Notes under the pieces: generated by a model
What the model was told of the DNA's origin: nothing
The model's database searches: none
The model's input: only the letters and a program-made list of their open reading frames with translations
Translations under genes and position numbers: made by a program
Shown: in pieces, positions 60,505-64,000 of the stretch
Layout: each line of letters opens with the position of its first letter
Numbering within the stretch: position 1 is the stretch's first letter
From: Streptomyces sp. S.PNR 29
GTDB taxonomy: Bacteria; Actinomycetota; Actinomycetes; Streptomycetales; Streptomycetaceae
DNA length: 64,000 nt
Direction: 5' to 3'
NCBI RefSeq assembly: GCF_030386795.1
Contig: NZ_JANUQM010000002.1
Coordinates: 867,547 to 931,546, forward strand

Positions 60505-61011
60505 TCAGGCAGCGTCCAGCGCCAGCCAATCCGGCAGCGCCGCAAGGTCCTCCTGCCCCAGCGCCAGCAACATCGCATCAGCCGGCGTGGGCTCGAACGG
60601 CTGCCGCAGCAACGGCATCCCCGCCTCCTCCGGAGTCCGGTTCGCCTTCCGGTGATTGTCCTCCGCGCACGAGGCCACCGTGTTCAGCCAGGTGTCCCCG
60701 CCACCCTGCGACCGCGGCACCACATGGTCCACGGTCGTCGCCCGCCTGCCGCAGTACGCACACCGGTGCCGGTCCCGTACCAGCACGCCCCGCCTCGACC
60801 ACGGAGCTTGTCTTCGGAAGGGCACCCGTACGTACTTGCAGAGCCGGATGACCCGGGGCGCCGGTATGTCGACCGCGGCTCCACGCATCCGCAGTTCGGG
60901 GTGGGTCTGCTCGACGACGGCCTTGTCCTGCAGCACCAGCACGACGGCTCGGTTCAGCGTCACCGTCGACAGCGGCTCGAAGCTCGCGTTGAGTACCAGC
61001 GTGTCCCGCAT
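60505..61011 (-). CDS. HNH endonuclease family protein
   Basis: 168 residues. HNH/ICEA-type domain: CAYCGRRATTVDHVVPRSQG, then NTVASCAEDNHRKANRTPEE, with paired cysteines that bind zinc and the DH catalytic pair. Small stand-alone HNH proteins of this type are widespread in actinobacteria and their role is unresolved. ATG at 61011. Single gene, terminator on its upstream side belongs to the next gene. Confidence 0.88.
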   Translation of the reverse strand: MRDTLVLNASFEPLSTVTLNRAVVLVLQDKAVVEQTHPELRMRGAAVDIPAPRVIRLCKYVRVPFRRQAPWSRRGVLVRDRHRCAYCGRRATTVDHVVPRSQGGGDTWLNTVASCAEDNHRKANRTPEEAGMPLLRQPFEPTPADAMLLALGQEDLAALPDWLALDAA

Positions 61012-61146
61012 ACCAGCCCACCTCCCGTGTGCCCCGGCCCACCCTTTGGCGGGCTGGGATCAACTCTGGCCGGGCACGCCGAGATGGACAACGCAATATC
61101 TGCTGCTCCCGCGAGGGGTGACCCCCGCGACCCCCGGCAACAAAAA

Positions 61147-61184
61147 TGCCCGCCTCTGATCAATTCCAAGACCAGAGGCGGGCA
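61147..61184 (-). terminator. Rho-independent terminator after PEBP gene
   Basis: 12-bp perfect stem TGCCCGCCTCTG/CAGAGGCGGGCA with a 14-nt loop, followed on the minus strand by TTTTTG. Best-formed intrinsic terminator in the window. Confidence 0.92.
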
Positions 61185-61209
61185 AACGTTCCGTGAACGC
61201 CGGGATCCG

Positions 61210-61749
61210 TCAGCTTTCGGCGGGCACCTCGTACTCACCGATCAGCTGTGCGCGCGCCAGCGTGTGGAAACGCAGGTTGAAACCGACGACAGCCGGGGTG
61301 GCGTCCGCGTCCGGACCCAGCTTCTCCTGGTCCACGGCGTACACCGTGAACACATAACGGTGCGGCCCGTCCCCGGGAGGCGGCGCGGCACCACCGAAGT
61401 CCTTGGTGCCGTAGTCGTTGCGCGCCTGGACCGCGCCCTCCGGCAGCCCCTTGAACTCGCCGCTGCCCGCACCCACCGGCAGCTCGGTCACCGAGGCCGG
61501 GATGTCGAACACCACCCAGTGCCAGAACCCGCTCCCCGTGGGGGCGTCCGGGTCGTAGCAGGTCACGGCGAAGCTCTTGGTCTCCGGCGGGAAGCCCTCC
61601 CACCGCAGATGCGGCGAGGTGTTACCGGCCGCGTAGACCTGAGCGTCCTTGAGCGTCGCACCTTCCTGGACGTCCTCACTCGTGACCGTGAAGGACGGCA
61701 CGGGCGGATGGAAGTCGTGGGGGAGCGGCCGCCTCTTGAGCTCGGTCAC
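61210..61749 (-). CDS. YbhB/YbcL family (PEBP-like) protein
   Basis: 179 residues. Phosphatidylethanolamine-binding-protein fold with [20 protein letters not shown] and the [20 protein letters not shown] loop. YbhB/YbcL proteins resemble Raf kinase inhibitors; their ligand in bacteria is unknown. GTG start. No signal peptide, so cytoplasmic. Upstream gene on the same strand is Spo0M, 42 bp away, so both may be co-transcribed. Confidence 0.88.
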   Translation of the reverse strand: MTELKRRPLPHDFHPPVPSFTVTSEDVQEGATLKDAQVYAAGNTSPHLRWEGFPPETKSFAVTCYDPDAPTGSGFWHWVVFDIPASVTELPVGAGSGEFKGLPEGAVQARNDYGTKDFGGAAPPPGDGPHRYVFTVYAVDQEKLGPDADATPAVVGFNLRFHTLARAQLIGEYEVPAES

Positions 61750-61791
61750 CTCAGTACCTCCTGATCGGTTCTGGAGTCAGTGGTTCCGAGC

Positions 61792-62574
61792 CTAGAACCA
61801 GTTGCGCTTGCTGCCGACCTCGGACAGCCACTGGTTCACGTACGCCACCCAGTCCGTCCCCTGGTAGTCGTGCAGGCCCACCTGGAACGACCGGAAGGTG
61901 TCGCTGCCCTCGCTGAACAGACCCGGCTTCTTGTCCATCTCCAGCACGACGTCCATCGCGTGCTCGTCGGCCACGAAGCTCAACTCGACCTGGTTCAGAC
62001 CACGGTACTGCTGCGGCGGGAAGAACTCGATCTCCTGGTAGAACGGCAGCTTCTGCCGCGTACCCCGGATGTGGCCCCTCTCCATGTCCGCGTTCTTGAA
62101 CCGGAAGCCCAGCTGGATGAACGCGTCCAGGATCGCCTTCTGCGCCGGCAGCGGGTGCACGTTGATCGGGTCCAGGTCACCGGAGTCCACGGCGCGGGCG
62201 ATCTCCAGCTCCGTGGTCACCCCGATGTGCATCCCGCGCAGCGCCTGTCCGTCGATCATCGTGATCGGCGTCTCCCACGGGATCTCCAGCCCGAAGGGCA
62301 CCGCGTGCACGGCGTTCGCCTGCAGCTCGAAGGCGCCGCCCAGGCGCAGCTTCGTGAACTCGATGTCCTGCTTGTACTCCTGGTCGCCGCCTTCCACCTC
62401 GACCTTGGCCTGCAGCCCGACCGACAGCCCCTCGATCTGCTGGTTGACGGACCCGCCCTGGATCCGCACCTCACCCTGGACGACACCGCCCGGGACGACG
62501 TTGACCTCGTTCAGCACCGTCTCGACCGAGGCCCCGCCGGCTCCCAGACTCGCGAGCAGCTTCTTGAACGCCAT
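61792..62574 (-). CDS. spo0M: Spo0M-type sporulation-control protein
   Basis: 260 residues with an arrestin-like beta-sandwich (MAFKKLLASLGAGGASVETV, GGVVQGEVRIQGGSVNQQIE, YKQDIEFTKLRLGGAFELQA). Spo0M is required for normal sporulation in Bacillus; in Streptomyces its role is unclear. Full length for the family. ATG with GAGAGGATGAGGC upstream. Possible operon with the PEBP gene downstream. Confidence 0.87.
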   Translation of the reverse strand: MAFKKLLASLGAGGASVETVLNEVNVVPGGVVQGEVRIQGGSVNQQIEGLSVGLQAKVEVEGGDQEYKQDIEFTKLRLGGAFELQANAVHAVPFGLEIPWETPITMIDGQALRGMHIGVTTELEIARAVDSGDLDPINVHPLPAQKAILDAFIQLGFRFKNADMERGHIRGTRQKLPFYQEIEFFPPQQYRGLNQVELSFVADEHAMDVVLEMDKKPGLFSEGSDTFRSFQVGLHDYQGTDWVAYVNQWLSEVGSKRNWF

Positions 62575-62736
62575 GCCTCATCCTCTCCAGACGCCCCCGT
62601 GGGGCCTTGCCTGCCCTGATCCCTTGATCCATACAAACGCGATCCGGCCGTGGCCGGTTCCGTGCCCTCACCCTGACAAGGCGCACGCCCCCTGACCACC
62701 CGCCGCACTCACCCGTCTGCACTACCCTCGGACGGC

Positions 62737-63378
62737 ATGATCGCGACCCCCGACCGTACGCCCCTTCCCAGGGAGTTCTTCGACCGGCCTGTCCTCGACG
62801 TGGCCCCCGACCTCCTGGGCCGCATCCTCGTACGCACCACCCCGGACGGTCCGATCGCCGTGCGCCTCACGGAGGTCGAGGCCTACGACGGCCCGAACGA
62901 CCCCGGCTCCCACGCCTACCGTGGCCGCACCCCCCGCAACGACGTGATGTTCGGTCCGCCCGGACACGTGTACGTCTACTTCACCTACGGGATGTGGTTC
63001 TGCATGAACCTGGTGTGCGGTCCGGAGGGAAGGGCGAGCGCGGTCCTGCTCCGCGCGGGCGAGGTCATCGAGGGCGCCGAACTGGCCCGCACACGGCGCC
63101 TCTCGGCCCGTAACGACAAGGAACTGGCCAAAGGCCCGGCCCGCCTGGCCACGGCCCTGGACGTGAACCGAGCCCTGGACGGCACCGACGCGTGTGCCAC
63201 CGGAGACACGCCCCTGCGTATCCAGACGGGCACCCCCGTACCCTCCGACCTGGTACGCAATGGCCCGCGCACCGGTGTGGCCGGGGAAGGCGGCGTCCAT
63301 CCCTGGCGCTTCTGGATCGCCGACGACCCGACGGTGAGCCCGTACCGCGCGCACGTCCCGAGGCGCCGCCGAAGTTGA
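62737..63378 (+). CDS. 3-methyladenine DNA glycosylase (AAG/MPG type)
   Basis: 213 residues. AAG-fold signatures: [40 protein letters not shown] (catalytic Glu), and [20 protein letters not shown]. It removes alkylated purines (3-methyladenine, 7-methylguanine, hypoxanthine) in base-excision repair. ATG at 62737. It is the last protein gene before the rRNA operon; a TTGACG-N17-TAATGT promoter overlaps its end. Confidence 0.9.
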   Translation: MIATPDRTPLPREFFDRPVLDVAPDLLGRILVRTTPDGPIAVRLTEVEAYDGPNDPGSHAYRGRTPRNDVMFGPPGHVYVYFTYGMWFCMNLVCGPEGRASAVLLRAGEVIEGAELARTRRLSARNDKELAKGPARLATALDVNRALDGTDACATGDTPLRIQTGTPVPSDLVRNGPRTGVAGEGGVHPWRFWIADDPTVSPYRAHVPRRRRS

Positions 63379-63403
63379 CGTGCCCTCGCAAGGTGCGTAA
63401 TGT
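63375..63403 (+). promoter_or_regulatory. Candidate rRNA operon promoter (P1)
   Basis: TTGACG, 17-bp spacer, TAATGT, beginning within the glycosylase stop region about 535 bp before 16S. Streptomyces rRNA operons have several tandem promoters; the others in this leader could not be picked out with confidence. Confidence 0.5.
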
Positions 63404-63910
63404 ATCCCGAGCCGCTTGAGCCGGTATGGCGATTGCCAGCAGCCGGAAGCGGCCAACCCACTACCTACGATGACCCTCAACGGGGGCGAATTCGGCGTGC
63501 CCGCATGCCCGAATTTCGCACTCACGGACTCGATTATGAGTTGCCGGGGGAATCGGTTAACGTAGTGAATGTCGAAAGACCGACGGGCGAAAGCCCCGGG
63601 GCTACGGCAAATCCCGCCGACAGGGAATCAGGCCCGAAAGGATCTGATAGAGTCGGAAACACCGAAGGGAAGCGCCCGGAGGAAAGCCCGAGAGGGTGAG
63701 TACAAAGGAAGCGACCGTTCCTTGAGAACTCAACAGCGTGCCAAAAGTCAACGCCAGATATGTTGATACCCCGTCCATCCGGTTCGGATGGTCGAGGTTC
63801 CTTTGAAATAACACAGCGAGGACGCTGTGAACGGTCGGGCTTATTCCGCTCGACTGTTCCGCTCTCGTGGTGTTCAACCGGCTGTATTAATTTACTGGCC
63901 GAGTAAACAT
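63379..63910 (+). other. rRNA operon promoter and leader region
   Basis: No protein gene. The last 220 bp contain the conserved Streptomyces rRNA leader: TTCCTTGAGAACTCAACAGC (about 63718-63737, part of the antitermination/processing region) and GCCAGATATGTTGATACCCC. Sequence here is visibly less GC-rich than the rest of the window, as usual for rrn leaders. Confidence 0.8.
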
Positions 63911-64000
63911 TCACGGAGAGTTTGATCCTGGCTCAGGACGAACGCTGGCGGCGTGCTTAACACATGCAAGTCGAACGATGAACCACTTCGGTGGGGATTA
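63911..64000 (+). rRNA. 16S ribosomal RNA, 5' end (partial)
   Basis: Begins near TCACGGAGAGTTTGATCCTG and continues GGCTCAGGACGAACGCTGGC, GGCGTGCTTAACACATGCAA, GTCGAACGATGAACCACTTC, the standard actinobacterial 16S start including the 27F primer site. The gene runs past the right edge. Mature 5' end is placed by similarity, plus or minus a few bases. Confidence 0.97.

Noticed and set aside
1..64000. CRISPR arrays and tRNA genes
   Set aside because: No regularly spaced repeat series and no cloverleaf-compatible tRNA sequence were recognised on either strand; tRNA detection by eye is limited.

Overview
The window is very GC-rich actinobacterial chromosome and almost certainly comes from a Streptomyces. 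It carries a chaplin gene, a Gbn-type nucleoid protein, a streptophobe-family protein, many GTG/TTG starts, strong G-rich ribosome sites, rare TTA codons confined to accessory genes, and a Streptomyces-type rRNA leader and 16S start at the right end. From memory, the gene order tyrS - fabG/fabI - serB - chpE matches the S. coelicolor SCO1840-to-SCO1800 stretch read backwards. I could not check this by alignment.

Layout. 1-5 kb: end of an ABC-F ATPase, the DNA-binding protein Gbn, an enoyl-CoA hydratase, and an Asp23/Gls24 cell-envelope stress operon (five genes, mostly overlapping). 5-13 kb: an SDR enzyme and a GH15 glycosidase; a translationally coupled symporter/sigma factor/small membrane protein operon; and the peptide transporter CstA with a shortened YbdD partner. 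13-20 kb: SURF1, an epsilon-type exonuclease with a BRCT-like end, a class III CoA-transferase and two paralogous secreted subtilisins. 20-36 kb is mostly core: DUF485-ActP acetate uptake, moaA, tyrS, tldD/tldE, fabG-fabI, a GntR/MFS divergent pair, a MITE-like element, a SixA-type phosphatase and serB.

36.8-46.9 kb is an accessory island. It holds three cytochromes P450, an XRE-type regulator, an HExxH protein of ImmA/IrrE type, a seven-helix MAB_1171c-like membrane protein, a lipoprotein and small unknown proteins. Three of its minus-strand transcription units share one promoter sequence: a conserved 24-bp block containing -35 TTGACA, an 18-bp spacer, and CAGGATCGG. One copy lies in the divergent gap beside the XRE gene. 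Four island genes contain a TTA codon, so their translation should depend on the bldA tRNA. I read the island as a developmentally timed P450 module controlled by a repressor/protease switch; that reading is inference.

47-64 kb returns to core genes: streptophobe protein, a double-FHA ABC exporter, a secreted lytic transglycosylase, an SDR/QueA-like pair, a histidine kinase/response regulator pair, chaplin ChpE, an ABC ATPase, NfeD plus a band-7 protein, an HNH nuclease, a PEBP protein, Spo0M, a 3-methyladenine glycosylase, and finally an rRNA operon that runs off the right edge after about 90 nt of 16S. No tRNA, CRISPR array, intact transposase or phage gene was recognised.
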